DNA from: Candidatus Thiothrix putei
Lineage (GTDB): Bacteria > Pseudomonadota > Gammaproteobacteria > Thiotrichales > Thiotrichaceae
Assembly (NCBI GenBank): GCA_029972225.1
Contig: CP124756.1
Coordinates: 3,330,001 to 3,394,000, forward strand
Length of the DNA stretch: 64,000 nucleotides
Reading direction: 5' to 3'
Part shown: in pieces, positions 28,160-42,381 of the stretch
How the letters are laid out: every line of letters begins with the position of its first letter
Position numbering within the stretch: the stretch's first letter is position 1
Position numbers and translations under genes: made by a program
Notes under the pieces: model-generated
What the model was told of the DNA's origin: nothing
Seen by the model: only the letters and a program-made list of their open reading frames with translations
The model's database searches: none

Positions 28160-29989
28160 ATGGCAACTCAGGCAACGAAACGTGCCACTTTCCTCAGCAA
28201 CCTCTCGGTTGCTCGCCGCATTTATGCGCTCATTCTGGTGCCACTCGCCATCCTGTTTATCACAGGTATTTTTGCGATTATCGCCCTCAATCAAAACCGT
28301 TTGGCATTGGAAGATGTAAATAACCGTGTCATTGCCATCGATAAAGGCAATAAAGTGATTCGTCGGATGCAACGTGATTACATCGCCTTACTCCATGAAG
28401 TACAAATTGGTAGTCGTACTTGGGAAGATGGACTCAAAACCTTAACCAAACTGGAGTCGGATCTTAATACCAGCATCCTCCCCAGTTATAAAGCGGCAAA
28501 AACTAGCCAAGCAGAAGACCCACAGACGCTCACAGCTTTCAAAGAAGTCGATAATTTATTTGGTGTCATAAAAGAAGCAAAGGAACTCCTGCAAACAGAA
28601 GACCGTGGCAAACTAGAACTTTACCTGCAAAATGATTTAAACGCTGACACGAAACCCTTGCGTGACAGCATTCACCAAGAAGTGGAACGTGACATCCAGC
28701 AAGCAGAAGAAACGTTTATTGGGGCACAACAAAATGTTGGCTCATTCCTAATTACCAGTATTGTCTTGATTTTATTAGGCACACTGATTGCCGCTGCCTT
28801 AGGCTTCCTCATTTACAAGTCAATTGCTGACTCTATTGACCGGCTCATCGGCACCATGAGGAAAATTGCCGACGGCGACTTACAAGCCCGCGTAGAACTC
28901 GAAGGCAAAAACGAACTAGCAGAACTCGGACAAAACTTCGACCAAATGATCGAAGACCGCATCACCACCCAAGCACGTATCGACCACGATCACCAACAAC
29001 TTAACCAGTCCGTTGGTGCATTGCTGAATGCCGTATTCGATCTGAGTGAGCGCGACTTAACCGTTCGCGCCAGAGTCACGGAGGATGCGACAGGCCCTCT
29101 GGCGGATGCGATTAACCAGCTTGCCGAAGATACTGCCGATGTCCTTAAACAAGTCCGTGACGTCGCCACCTCCGTCGAAACCACCTCACAAGACGTTAAC
29201 CACTACGCCCTCGCTGTCAACAAGCTGGCGCAACTGGAACAATCGGAAGCGGAAGAAACCACCGCGCAACTCGGCACAATTTTACAACGCCTAGACAGCA
29301 TCGCCGCCTCTGCCCAACAAGCCAATCAGGTTGCCGATACCACCTCTAGCACCACCCGTCACGCGCAGGAAGCTGTATCGCGCAGTATGGAAAACATCAC
29401 CAATATCCGCGATACCGTACAAGAAACCGGCAAACGCTTGAAGCGCCTTGGTGAACGTTCCCAAGAAATCAGCCAGATCATTGACTTCATCAACAACCTT
29501 TCTGAACGCACCACCGTACTGGCACTCAACGCCAGTATGCAGGCCACCGCTGCCGGTGATGCAGGACGCGGGTTCTCGATGATCGCCGAAGAAATCCAAC
29601 GTTTGGCGGAAAGCTCGCGGGATTCCACCAACCAGATTTCTACCTTGGTCCGCAATATTCAGCAAGAAGCCAACACCACCATCGCCACAATGGATAACAC
29701 CATCGCGCAAGTGGTCAACGGCTCAACACTTGCCAGTGAAGCCGCACAACAAATGCAAGCCACGCTCGAAGCCACCAACCAATTAGTCGCTTCGGTTGAA
29801 AAAATTGCCGAATCTTCAGCCGAACAGGTCGCCATCAGTAAATCGTTGCAAACCCGTGCCGAACGCATCGTGGAAGCCACGCAATCCACCGGTAAAGAAT
29901 TGCTGTCCCTCACCGGATTGACCAAAAACATGGCGGAATACGGGCAACGTCTGGTGAAATCGGTTAACGTTTTCAAACTGGATGCGTAA
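28160..29989 (+). CDS. Methyl-accepting chemotaxis receptor (PilJ-like)
   Basis: 609 aa. TM1 spans residues 21-43, a helical periplasmic domain 44-193 and TM2 194-219. HAMP segments follow (220-275 and about 285-335). The cytoplasmic signalling coiled coil has a hairpin tip (INNLSERTTVLALNASMQATAAGDAGRGFSMIA, seen at TTVLALNAS and AGRGFSMIAEEI). The tip is the contact for CheW and CheA. The size and layout fit PilJ. The ATG follows AAGGGAGATAACC. Only 3 nt separate its stop from the kinase gene. No cheR or cheB homologue is in the operon, so adaptation enzymes, if used, are elsewhere. Confidence 0.92.
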   Translation: MATQATKRATFLSNLSVARRIYALILVPLAILFITGIFAIIALNQNRLALEDVNNRVIAIDKGNKVIRRMQRDYIALLHEVQIGSRTWEDGLKTLTKLESDLNTSILPSYKAAKTSQAEDPQTLTAFKEVDNLFGVIKEAKELLQTEDRGKLELYLQNDLNADTKPLRDSIHQEVERDIQQAEETFIGAQQNVGSFLITSIVLILLGTLIAAALGFLIYKSIADSIDRLIGTMRKIADGDLQARVELEGKNELAELGQNFDQMIEDRITTQARIDHDHQQLNQSVGALLNAVFDLSERDLTVRARVTEDATGPLADAINQLAEDTADVLKQVRDVATSVETTSQDVNHYALAVNKLAQLEQSEAEETTAQLGTILQRLDSIAASAQQANQVADTTSSTTRHAQEAVSRSMENITNIRDTVQETGKRLKRLGERSQEISQIIDFINNLSERTTVLALNASMQATAAGDAGRGFSMIAEEIQRLAESSRDSTNQISTLVRNIQQEANTTIATMDNTIAQVVNGSTLASEAAQQMQATLEATNQLVASVEKIAESSAEQVAISKSLQTRAERIVEATQSTGKELLSLTGLTKNMAEYGQRLVKSVNVFKLDA

Positions 29990-29992
29990 GCC

Positions 29993-32887
29993 ATGGATGA
30001 TGTCAGCGCCTTTGCCGAAGTACTGGAAGATGTTGCCCTGCAACTCTCCAGCCTCAACCCGCTTGCGGAAGAGCCAGAAGAGATTGCCGCGACTGCTGCC
30101 ACCATAGTTGCCGAATACCAACGCCTGTCTGAAGCTGCCCATCAGTACGGCATGGCGGGTATGGCACAAACCGCAGAGTGGATACACGACCTGCTGCTTA
30201 GCTATCAGGAAATGTTACCGGAAGCCATCCTCGAACTGCTGCAAAGTGGGCAATTGTTCGGCTGGATCGAACTCGCTGCTTTTGCCCTGCGCGAACCAGA
30301 AGACCCCTCACATTTGCCTGCCATTGCCGCCGAATTAATGAATGAAGCTTGGCCAGAACCGCCCAAGCCGGATATTTTGGAAAACTTGCTGGTTAACCTG
30401 CGCGTTAATACCCTGCAACCAGCGCCTGTTGAAGAAGAAACCCTCGCTACGGTTGCCGCTATTGATGTAACGACACCAAGCAACGCTGTCGCACAAAACC
30501 CATTGGCTTGGGATGCTGACATTCACCCCGAATTGTTGGAAGCCTATTTACAAGAAACGCCGGGGCAAATCGCCGAAGCCGCCCGTCTAATTCACCTGAT
30601 TTCCCAAGGTGATAATACGCCAGAACAAAAACGTCATGCGGCACGTCTGGCGCATACGGTCAAAGGAGCCAGTGGCGTTGTCGGTGTCAAGGCGATTGCT
30701 GCCTTTACTCACCGACTGGAAGATATTCTCGAACTCGACATTAACCCGCATTTGCCCAATGGTCTAGGCGCAACCTTAGCCGCGTGCGCTGATTGCCTCG
30801 AAACCCTGTTCGACCATTTGCAAGAACACAAACCGCTACCGGACGAATACCACAGTTTACTGGTGGAGATGGATACCTGGGAATTACGCCTTACTGAAAC
30901 AATACCAGCAGAAGCCGCCGAGCCTGATATATCCGAACTATTGCCGGTAACACCGCTGCTTCTGCCCGACTTCATCACCCAGTCGGGTTTAACCACCGAT
31001 GATGAAACCAGCACAAATAACACGCCCAATGCTGAAGTGCCACGCAGCAGTGCCGCCCATTTGAGTGTTCCGCTGGAAACCGTACAACGCTTGCTCAACT
31101 TGGCGGGGGAATTAATCACCTCCACCAGTCAAATTGCCGAACAAGCACAACACACATTAGCGTTTGGCAAACAGCTTCAACAGCAAGACGAACGCATTCG
31201 CCAGATGCTAGAAGAACTCAGTGAAACCATCGACCAGCAATCCAGCAATTTGCACTCGCCATCCACCTATCAGTCTTTTACAACCTTGAGTCAGGCAGAT
31301 GGTTTTGACCAATTGGAATTGGAAGCTTATAACGACTTACACAGCACCTCTAATTTGCTCACTGAGTCCATTGCCGATAACCGTGAGTTAACCCGCAATC
31401 TGCAACAGCAAATTCGCCAAATTTCGGAACAGGTTTATCAGCAACAACGCCTGCAACGGCAACTCAGTGAAACCATTTTACGCACCCGTCTCATTCCGGT
31501 GCAATCCATCGTCACACGCTTAGAACGCACCGTGCGGGAAACGTGTCGCCGCACCGACAAGCAAGCCAACATCAGTATCATTGGGCAAAACTTGCAAGTG
31601 GATACCGACATCTTGCAAGGGCTAAACGCCCCTCTGTTGCACATGTTGCGCAACGCAGTTGACCACGGTATCGAAACACCCGAAGCACGCCAAGTCGCAG
31701 GCAAATCGCCAGAAGGTCAAATTGAGCTGCGTTTTGAACAAAAAGGCAACCAAATTCACCTCACCTTGAGCGATGATGGGCAAGGCTTAAACCCTGAGCA
31801 AATTCGAGCGCGAGCTATCGAACGCGGCATGATTAAACCGGATACCAAACTCAGCGAATCTGATATTTTACGCCTGATTCTACAACCGGGCTTCACCACC
31901 CGCGATCAAGTCAGCGATATTTCCGGGCGTGGTGTGGGCATGGATGTGGTGCAAACTGCCGTTGAAGACCTGCAAGGCTTGCTGCATATCAGCAGCCAAA
32001 TGGGACAAGGCACAACCATTCACATCCAAGTCCCACTGACGCTGATTGCCACTAATGCCCTATTAGTACGCGCAGGCAATCATTTAGTCGCCATTCCCAG
32101 CAATACCATTCAGCAATTGCTCTATGTCGCGCCCGATCAATACCAATTTGAAGGTGAAAACTGGTTCATTCAACACCAAGAGCAATCGCTGGAAGTGCTG
32201 CAACTATCGCAATTACTCGGCTGGCAAGCACCTGCACCTGACTTACGCAAAGGCCATTCACTCTTGATCATTGCCAGTGAACAGAAAAGTTATGCGTTAT
32301 ATGTCGATGAAATCCAACAACCGCGCGACATTGTAGTCAAAAGTCTCGCGCCTTGGCTCAACTTAGCTCAAGGCGTCAGCGGTGCTTGTATCCTCGCCAA
32401 TGGTGCAGTTGCGCCGGTATTAGACGTATTGCGCATCTTGCGTCATCTGGAAAACGGTCAGCTTACCTTAAAAAGCAATCAAGCACTCAGCACCGACAAA
32501 ACGGCACAACGCGCCCGCATCCTCATCGTTGACGATTCACTCAGCAACCGTAAATCGCTTAGCCTCATGGTGGAACAAATGGGGCATCAAGCCATGACCG
32601 CTGTTGACGGTCTCGAAGCACTGCAACAATTGCATGAACATGCAATAGAACTGGTGTTAACCGACTTGGAAATGCCGCGCATGAATGGCTTAGAAATGAC
32701 GCAAGCCATCCGCATCTGGCCTGAAAAACGTCACTTGCCAATTGTTATGATCACCTCGCGTGGCACGCAAAAGCACCGCAATATGGCACAACAAGCGGGA
32801 GTCGATGCATACCTCACTAAGCCGGTTGACTACGACACCCTGCACAAACAATTACAGCGCTGGCTGCAAACACAACTTGCGGCCTGA
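29993..32887 (+). CDS. Hybrid CheA/ChpA-type chemosensory histidine kinase with receiver domain
   Basis: 964 aa. The N-terminal 170 residues are helical and Hpt-like but lack a clear phospho-His. A genuine Hpt domain carries H221 in LAHTVKGASG. After a low-complexity linker comes the dimerisation helix pair. The HATPase core follows (N box LRNAVDHGIE near 555; G boxes DDGQGL near 595 and GRGVGMDVV near 645), then a CheW-like domain (about 680-830). A C-terminal receiver domain has phospho-acceptor D891 (LTDLEMPRMNG). This is the ChpA architecture with fewer Hpt domains than the Pseudomonas protein. It would phosphorylate the two response regulators at the operon ends. Confidence 0.92.
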   Translation: MDDVSAFAEVLEDVALQLSSLNPLAEEPEEIAATAATIVAEYQRLSEAAHQYGMAGMAQTAEWIHDLLLSYQEMLPEAILELLQSGQLFGWIELAAFALREPEDPSHLPAIAAELMNEAWPEPPKPDILENLLVNLRVNTLQPAPVEEETLATVAAIDVTTPSNAVAQNPLAWDADIHPELLEAYLQETPGQIAEAARLIHLISQGDNTPEQKRHAARLAHTVKGASGVVGVKAIAAFTHRLEDILELDINPHLPNGLGATLAACADCLETLFDHLQEHKPLPDEYHSLLVEMDTWELRLTETIPAEAAEPDISELLPVTPLLLPDFITQSGLTTDDETSTNNTPNAEVPRSSAAHLSVPLETVQRLLNLAGELITSTSQIAEQAQHTLAFGKQLQQQDERIRQMLEELSETIDQQSSNLHSPSTYQSFTTLSQADGFDQLELEAYNDLHSTSNLLTESIADNRELTRNLQQQIRQISEQVYQQQRLQRQLSETILRTRLIPVQSIVTRLERTVRETCRRTDKQANISIIGQNLQVDTDILQGLNAPLLHMLRNAVDHGIETPEARQVAGKSPEGQIELRFEQKGNQIHLTLSDDGQGLNPEQIRARAIERGMIKPDTKLSESDILRLILQPGFTTRDQVSDISGRGVGMDVVQTAVEDLQGLLHISSQMGQGTTIHIQVPLTLIATNALLVRAGNHLVAIPSNTIQQLLYVAPDQYQFEGENWFIQHQEQSLEVLQLSQLLGWQAPAPDLRKGHSLLIIASEQKSYALYVDEIQQPRDIVVKSLAPWLNLAQGVSGACILANGAVAPVLDVLRILRHLENGQLTLKSNQALSTDKTAQRARILIVDDSLSNRKSLSLMVEQMGHQAMTAVDGLEALQQLHEHAIELVLTDLEMPRMNGLEMTQAIRIWPEKRHLPIVMITSRGTQKHRNMAQQAGVDAYLTKPVDYDTLHKQLQRWLQTQLAA

Positions 32888-32903
32888 TAAAGAGAGAAAC
32901 CCC

Positions 32904-33740
32904 ATGCTTACCACAGAAAAAGAAACAATTGGCATTTGTTTATTCGAGCTTCCCGAAAAAGATCAGGCAGTTATTCAACGTGTCGTCACATTTGGAGCAT
33001 CGCAGGGCAAACATTACAACTTGCAACCCAACATCGCGTGTTCTGAGATTGTAATCACACTGGATGAAGTCGAGCTACCTAATAATACCGCCGTACATAT
33101 CCGTATTGGTGACTCCGATCTGCCATATGACATTTTATTGCAACGCCCTCTGTTAGTGACCCGTGTTATGCGGGCTATTGACGATGCCGCACAATTACTC
33201 AAATCACGCCCTGTCATTAGAGCAGAGAATCCAGACATCACCACAGAATCATCCTCCAAACTTAGCACAACAACAGAACCAGAAATAGTCGTACAGGAAA
33301 TGCCTGTTCCAACAGCGGTTGTGCCAGAAAATGGGACTGAATCAGCAGAAACTTACCGTTATACCGCACTCGTCGTTGATGATAGTGCAGCCATTCGTAA
33401 ACAATTAGAAATAGAGCTACGCCACGCCAATATTGCAGCAGAATTTGCTGAAACCGGTGAAGAAGCTTTGGAAAAGTCAGCACACAAGCAATATGACTTG
33501 GTATTCTTGGATGTCATTATGCCCGGTATTGATGGCTACGAAGTCTGCCGCAAAATGCGCTCTAGCAAAGCCATGAAAAAAACCCCAATCATCATGCTAA
33601 GTGGCAAAACATCGCCATTGGATGAAGTTCAGGGGGTTATTGCTGGCGCATCCACGTACTTGACCAAACCCGTTCAACATGAACAGTTTCAACAGACATT
33701 AAAACGGGTGTCTAAATGGTTAACTAACTTTGCCCGCTGA
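32904..33740 (+). CDS. Response regulator with an unidentified N-terminal domain
   Basis: 278 aa, starting at ATG 32904 after GAGAGAAACCCC. Residues 1-105 form a domain I do not recognise (IGICLFELPEKDQAVIQRVV and a later DLPYDILLQRPLLVTRVMRAI). A Ser/Thr/Glu-rich linker (105-150) leads to a receiver domain with DD in VVDDSA, D203 (FLDVIMPGIDGYE), Ser in MLSGKTS and Lys in LTKPV. The N-terminal part may be the output or a partner-binding domain. It is the last gene of the operon, and its TGA lies in the loop of the terminator. Confidence 0.88.
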   Translation: MLTTEKETIGICLFELPEKDQAVIQRVVTFGASQGKHYNLQPNIACSEIVITLDEVELPNNTAVHIRIGDSDLPYDILLQRPLLVTRVMRAIDDAAQLLKSRPVIRAENPDITTESSSKLSTTTEPEIVVQEMPVPTAVVPENGTESAETYRYTALVVDDSAAIRKQLEIELRHANIAAEFAETGEEALEKSAHKQYDLVFLDVIMPGIDGYEVCRKMRSSKAMKKTPIIMLSGKTSPLDEVQGVIAGASTYLTKPVQHEQFQQTLKRVSKWLTNFAR

Positions 33741-33753
33741 TGCGGGCATTTTT
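33732..33753 (+). terminator. Terminator of the chemosensory operon
   Basis: GCCCGC (33732-33737), TGAT loop, GCGGGC (33742-33747), then ATTTTT. The loop contains the stop codon of the last gene. Confidence 0.85.
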
Positions 33754-33781
33754 ATGGTGTTGCATTTTACAAATTCCAAGC

Positions 33782-33824
33782 ATAAAAAAAGCCCCGTAAC
33801 GGAAACCGTTAACGGGGCTTTTAG
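33782..33824 (-). terminator. Terminator of the rrn operon
   Basis: GCCCCGTAACGG and CCGTTAACGGGGC pair with a one-base bulge and AAA loop. On the minus strand the stem is followed by a run of T (A7 at 33784-33790 on the plus strand). Confidence 0.9.
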
Positions 33825-33831
33825 GATTGAT

Positions 33832-33948
33832 GCTTGGCGTTGACCTACTCTCACATGGGGAGACCCCACACTACCATCGGCGATGCTGCGTTTCACTTCT
33901 GAGTTCGGGATGGGATCAGGTGGTTCCACAGCTCTATGGACACCAAGC
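33832..33948 (-). rRNA. rrf: 5S ribosomal RNA
   Basis: About 117 nt. On the minus strand it starts GCTTGGTGTCCATAGAG, contains CCCATCCCGAACTCAGAAGT and ends GTCAACGCCAAGC; the ends pair. It follows 23S in the operon. Confidence 0.96.
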
Positions 33949-34069
33949 AAACTGGCAAGGTTGAGAAGGGAATGCCTAGGCTGCCTTCTCGACCTAATCT
34001 GGAAAAATATCAGGGATACTTAATAACTGAGGTCTAATTTTATATCTCTCGTAGACCGTTTTGGGTTAT

Positions 34070-36902
<2,833 letters not shown>

Positions 36903-37030
36903 ATAACCCGAAACAGTCTACTACCTTTTGTGCGGTAAACTTGGGTTACAGCGTGTCTATAATCTCGTAACGATCAATCTTGAGATATATAATCTTCTCA
37001 GTTATACATTTCGCCTTGATATTTTTCCAT

Positions 37031-37043
37031 TTTGTTAAAGAAC
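37031..37043 (-). promoter_or_regulatory. boxA antitermination element before 23S
   Basis: The minus strand reads GTTCTTTAACAAA, close to the rrn boxA consensus (TGCTCTTTAACA), in the 23S leader. Confidence 0.6.
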
Positions 37044-37079
37044 GACCTAGATACTTAGGTTGAACTGACAAAAGCCAGT

Positions 37080-37106
37080 GCAAAGCAGCCCAAAGGGCTG
37101 CTTTGC
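37080..37106. other. Strong hairpin in the tRNA-Ala to 23S spacer
   Basis: GCAAAGCAGCCC (37080-37091) and GGGCTGCTTTGC (37095-37106) are perfect 12-bp arms with a 3-nt loop. It could be a processing signal or an inserted palindromic element. Confidence 0.55.
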
Positions 37107-37176
37107 GGTGACTTCTGAAGTTACCGTGGTGTTGACATTTATTGCAATGCCTTTCGATTCGGGATGAATCAGAAAG

Positions 37177-37252
37177 TGGTGGAGCCAGACGGGATCGAAC
37201 CGACGACCTCCTGCGTGCAAGGCAGGCGCTCTCCCAGCTGAGCTATGGCCCC
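37177..37252 (-). tRNA. tRNA-Ala (anticodon TGC)
   Basis: 76 nt on the minus strand, starting GGGGCCATAGCTCAGC, with anticodon loop CTTGCAC, TTCGATCC in the T arm and encoded CCA. All four stems pair. Confidence 0.97.
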
Positions 37253-37274
37253 GATAACCTTTGCGATGCAAGAG

Positions 37275-37351
<77 letters not shown>

Positions 37352-37437
37352 GTGTTCGGTACTAGAGCACTTGCAATAAATGCGGTCTGCCAGACGACTT
37401 GTGTGGGAACTTGTGTTCGTGTGAGCGGCGTTTCTCG

Positions 37438-38928
<1,491 letters not shown>

Positions 38929-39233
38929 ATCTTCATCTTTTGAAATTGAAGAGCAAATCCATCGAAATTACGTATAAATTACATTAACGTGAACTCAATG
39001 GTTGCTTGCTTCTGTGCCTCTCGACACAATCACAAGCCCCCACACAAGTTTTCTGGCTTCTTTTGTTAATCTGCGCACTGCTCTCTAAGCAGCGAGGGGC
39101 GAATCTTAAAGGCTTTCGAGGTTCGTGTCAAACACTTTTTCAAAAATCTTTCGGACTCTAAAAGCAAAACACACAACCTAAGTCACTGATTCTGCTTTTG
39201 TTTCAGAGCGTTTTTGCCCTGAGTGAGCGGCGC
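38929..39233 (-). other. rrn leader region
   Basis: About 300 nt between the first promoter and 16S; no protein gene. It holds the second promoter, a boxA-like TGCTCTTCAA (38946-38955) and sequence that may pair with the 16S 3' flank for processing. Confidence 0.75.
39103..39131 (-). promoter_or_regulatory. rrn promoter P2
   Basis: Minus strand: -35 TTGACA (39131-39126), 17-bp spacer, -10 TAAGAT (39108-39103). Confidence 0.65.
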
Positions 39234-39261
39234 ATTATACAGACTGAGTTAAGCCCGTCAA
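39234..39261 (-). promoter_or_regulatory. rrn promoter P1
   Basis: Minus strand: -35 TTGACG (39261-39256), 16-bp spacer, consensus -10 TATAAT (39239-39234), followed by a GC-rich discriminator (GCGCC) typical of stringently controlled rRNA promoters. It starts 14 bp after the tyrS stop. Confidence 0.85.
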
Positions 39262-39274
39262 CCTGTTTTTTGCC

Positions 39275-40474
39275 TTAAGCCAAGGTTATTTTGGCGAACT
39301 TACGCTTGCCTACTTGGAAGACTGCCGTGATTCCCTTTTCAATCAAAAGATTACGGTCTTCAACCTTGATGCCATCGACTTTCACGCCACCCTGTTGAAT
39401 CATCCGCAACGCATCCGACGTACTGCCAATCAAGCCTGCCGCTTTCAATAGTGATGCAATTGGCATTCCCGCGCCTTCGGCAACGAGGCTAATTTCGTCC
39501 ATTTCATCCGGCATCGCACCTTTCTGGAAACGTGCAATGAAGTCTTCACGCGCCCCAACTGCCGCCGCCTGACTGTGGAAACGCGCAATCAGCTCTTCCG
39601 CCAACAGGAATTTAAGATCACGCGGATTCGCCCCCTGCTCCACATCCTGCTTGAAACGCTTAAGTTCAGTCAGTGGACGGAAGCTGAGTAATTCAAAGTA
39701 ACGCCACATCAACTCATCCGAGATCGACATGATCTTGCCAAACATATCGTTAGGCGCATCAGTAATACCAATGTAGTTACCTAACGACTTAGACATTTTA
39801 TTAACGCCATCCAAGCCTTCGAGCAATGGCATGGTCATGACCACCTGCTGTTCCTGCCCGTATTGACGCTGTAAATCACGCCCCATCAGCAGATTAAACT
39901 TCTGATCCGTGCCACCCAACTCCACATCGGCTTTCATCGCCACCGAATCGTAACCCTGTACCAATGGGTAGAGGAATTCATGAATCGCAATGGACTGCCC
40001 CGATTTGTAGCGTTTGGTGAAATCATCACGTTCCAACATCCGCGCCACCGTTTGTTTAGCAGCCAATTGAATCAAGCCCGCACTGCCTAACTGATTCATC
40101 CACGCCGAGTTAAACATGATCTCGGTTTTGTCGGGGTCAAGAATCTTGAAAATCTGTTCCTGATACGTCAGGGAATTTTGTTGCACCTGTTCAACCGTCA
40201 ACGGCGGGCGCGTGGTAGATTTTCCGGTTGGATCGCCGATCATCCCCGTAAAATCACCGATTAGAAATAAAATCTGGTGTCCGGCATCCTGAAACTGTCT
40301 CATCTTATTAATGAGCACGGTATGCCCCAGATGCAAATCAGGCGCAGTTGGATCGAAACCCGCTTTTATCCTAAGTGGCTTACCTTTTTTAAGTTTCGCC
40401 ACCAATTCGGCTTCGACCAGCACCTCTTCACAGCCACGTACCAGCTCTTGCATCAGGTCAGCAACATCATCCAT
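39275..40474 (-). CDS. tyrS: Tyrosyl-tRNA synthetase
   Basis: 399 aa. Class I synthetase signatures are present: HLGH in [13 protein letters not shown] and KMSKS in [12 protein letters not shown]. Further features are the tyrosine-binding segment around [13 protein letters not shown] and a C-terminal S4 RNA-binding domain ([14 protein letters not shown]). It charges tRNA-Tyr in the cytoplasm. It is transcribed toward and directly upstream of the rrn operon, with no clear terminator between them, so read-through into rrn is possible. Confidence 0.97.
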   Translation of the reverse strand: MDDVADLMQELVRGCEEVLVEAELVAKLKKGKPLRIKAGFDPTAPDLHLGHTVLINKMRQFQDAGHQILFLIGDFTGMIGDPTGKSTTRPPLTVEQVQQNSLTYQEQIFKILDPDKTEIMFNSAWMNQLGSAGLIQLAAKQTVARMLERDDFTKRYKSGQSIAIHEFLYPLVQGYDSVAMKADVELGGTDQKFNLLMGRDLQRQYGQEQQVVMTMPLLEGLDGVNKMSKSLGNYIGITDAPNDMFGKIMSISDELMWRYFELLSFRPLTELKRFKQDVEQGANPRDLKFLLAEELIARFHSQAAAVGAREDFIARFQKGAMPDEMDEISLVAEGAGMPIASLLKAAGLIGSTSDALRMIQQGGVKVDGIKVEDRNLLIEKGITAVFQVGKRKFAKITLA

Positions 40475-40728
40475 TTAACATGCTCCAGAATTGACAATTC
40501 TTTAATTTTGATCTACATAGACGAGTAAGTTTATCAGTTTTCTCAGATGCAAGGTCAAGCCAGCATAGAGAGTGTCGGCATTTTTGGCTGATAAGCGTGG
40601 TGAGTCAACCTCTATTGAGTTCAGGAATGATTCAGTACATACTCGCTAACCTCTGCTTCACTTGCAGGTTTTTGTATGAAAAACATACAGAAACATACCA
40701 TTTGATAACAAGTATGGAGTGAAAACCC

Positions 40729-42336
40729 TTGTCATCGTTTACACGAAAGTCACAACCCAAAAAAAGCTGGGACGAGACTATGAAAGGCTTTGATTTCCCC
40801 GGATGTTATATTCCTGCGGATCATAAATCTGGGTCAATAAAGACTCCATCTAAACTGTTGGAAAGCCTTCTAAAACCTGCCCCGGTCAACATTAGGGTAG
40901 CGCCACCCAAAAACAGCGCGAAGCCAAAAGTACCAGCCAAACCGCGTACTCTTGCTACACAGTCCCTTTCTACGAAAAAGCCGCTGCGCTACCTTGCGAC
41001 TCGCTCATTATTACTTGCCTGTGGCCTTGCTACACTGGGCAATGTACCTGTTTACTCAATGATCAGCAGCACGGAAGACGGCAAAATCATTCACCTGACA
41101 GAGCCATTGCTGGATAGCACATCCCCTGCGCAAATCGTTAAGGATCTGAATTTACCAGCCGTTGCGGTTGAATCTTTCTCAGGATACGCCGTCGATATTT
41201 TGCCCGATGCCACGCAAGGTAACTGGTCGGCACACACAGTAGAAACGGATGACACCCTAGAATCCATTCTAGGCAGACTCGAACTCACCAAAACATCACA
41301 AAAACTGCTGGAAAATACCACCATCAAACAAGCACTCGGCAATCTGAAAGCGGATACCCGCCTCTTCACCCAAGTGGTTGATGACAGCTTACAACAGCTC
41401 ATTTATGCCAAAAACAACGCTGAAGTTTACATCGTTTCCGTGACGGATGACGGCTACGTCGGCAAATGGGAAAGCAATGCATTGGAAACCCGCAATGCCA
41501 AAATCGCTTTCACGGTCAAACATTCCATACAAAAAGATGGCAAAGCCGCAGGCTTGAGCAAGTCGGTCATTCGTCAACTCAGTCAAGTCTTCCAGAAAGA
41601 TGTCGATTTCAAGAAAGGCATCAAAGCAGGTGATAAAATTGGCGTTATTTTTGAAGATTTCCGTTACCAAGGCGAAAGTATCTACACCGACAAAGTACTG
41701 GCAGCCGAATACGCCACCGCGAAAAAATCCTATCAGCGAGTACGTTTCACGTTGGGTGAAGGCAGAACCGACTACTTCCGCCCCGATGGTGACACTGAAC
41801 TGAAACGTGCCGCCTTTGACCGCAAGCCACTTGCCGACGGACGCTTGAGTTCTGGTTTTGGAATGCGTCGCCACCCTGTTTTTGGCTTACGTAAAAACCA
41901 TGCCGGTACGGATTTTGCCGCGCCCCGTGGCACACCGATTTATGCCACCGCCGACGGTAGCGTCAAATCCATTGGTCGACAAGGTGGCTACGGCAATGTC
42001 ATTGAATTAAGCCATATTAATGGCATCACGACTCTGTACGGACACATGTCAGCTTTCAAAGAAGACTTAAAATCAGGGCAAAGCGTTAAACGCGGTGAGG
42101 TGATTGGGTATGTTGGCTCAACGGGAACATCCACTGGCAACCATGTGCATTACGAATTCCGGGTCAATGGTGAACCGCAAAACCCAATGGCAGTAGAACT
42201 CCCACAAGTCGGCATTATGACTGCGGAAGAAATGCAAGCGTTCAAAAGTGTGGCAACTGCAATGGTGCGTGATCTTGCAGACTTGCGCAAACTGGCTTCA
42301 GCCGATCAAACAAGTCGCACACAAAACGGCAGTTGA
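40729..42336 (+). CDS. M23-family peptidoglycan endopeptidase (MepM/Csd3-like)
   Basis: 535 aa from a TTG start at 40729 (GGAG 9 nt upstream); ATG at 40780 is an alternative. A cytoplasmic N-terminus is followed by one membrane segment (about residues 88-105). A LysM/OapA-like middle region (HTVETDDTLESILGRL) and a Csd3-type domain precede the C-terminal lysostaphin fold. The zinc ligands are in NHAGTDFAAPRGTP and HVHYEF, with YGH between them. Such enzymes cut peptide cross-links to allow wall growth. It is divergent from tyrS. Confidence 0.92.
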   Translation: MSSFTRKSQPKKSWDETMKGFDFPGCYIPADHKSGSIKTPSKLLESLLKPAPVNIRVAPPKNSAKPKVPAKPRTLATQSLSTKKPLRYLATRSLLLACGLATLGNVPVYSMISSTEDGKIIHLTEPLLDSTSPAQIVKDLNLPAVAVESFSGYAVDILPDATQGNWSAHTVETDDTLESILGRLELTKTSQKLLENTTIKQALGNLKADTRLFTQVVDDSLQQLIYAKNNAEVYIVSVTDDGYVGKWESNALETRNAKIAFTVKHSIQKDGKAAGLSKSVIRQLSQVFQKDVDFKKGIKAGDKIGVIFEDFRYQGESIYTDKVLAAEYATAKKSYQRVRFTLGEGRTDYFRPDGDTELKRAAFDRKPLADGRLSSGFGMRRHPVFGLRKNHAGTDFAAPRGTPIYATADGSVKSIGRQGGYGNVIELSHINGITTLYGHMSAFKEDLKSGQSVKRGEVIGYVGSTGTSTGNHVHYEFRVNGEPQNPMAVELPQVGIMTAEEMQAFKSVATAMVRDLADLRKLASADQTSRTQNGS

Positions 42337-42347
42337 ATTCCAACAGA

Positions 42348-42374
42348 TGGCTTGTTGTGAGCAGCAACAAGCCA
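42348..42374. terminator. Bidirectional hairpin between convergent genes
   Basis: TGGCTTGTTG (42348-42357) and CAACAAGCCA (42365-42374) form a perfect 10-bp stem with a 7-nt loop between the stops of the M23 peptidase gene and iscX. There is no U tract. Confidence 0.6.
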
Positions 42375-42381
42375 GATTCAC

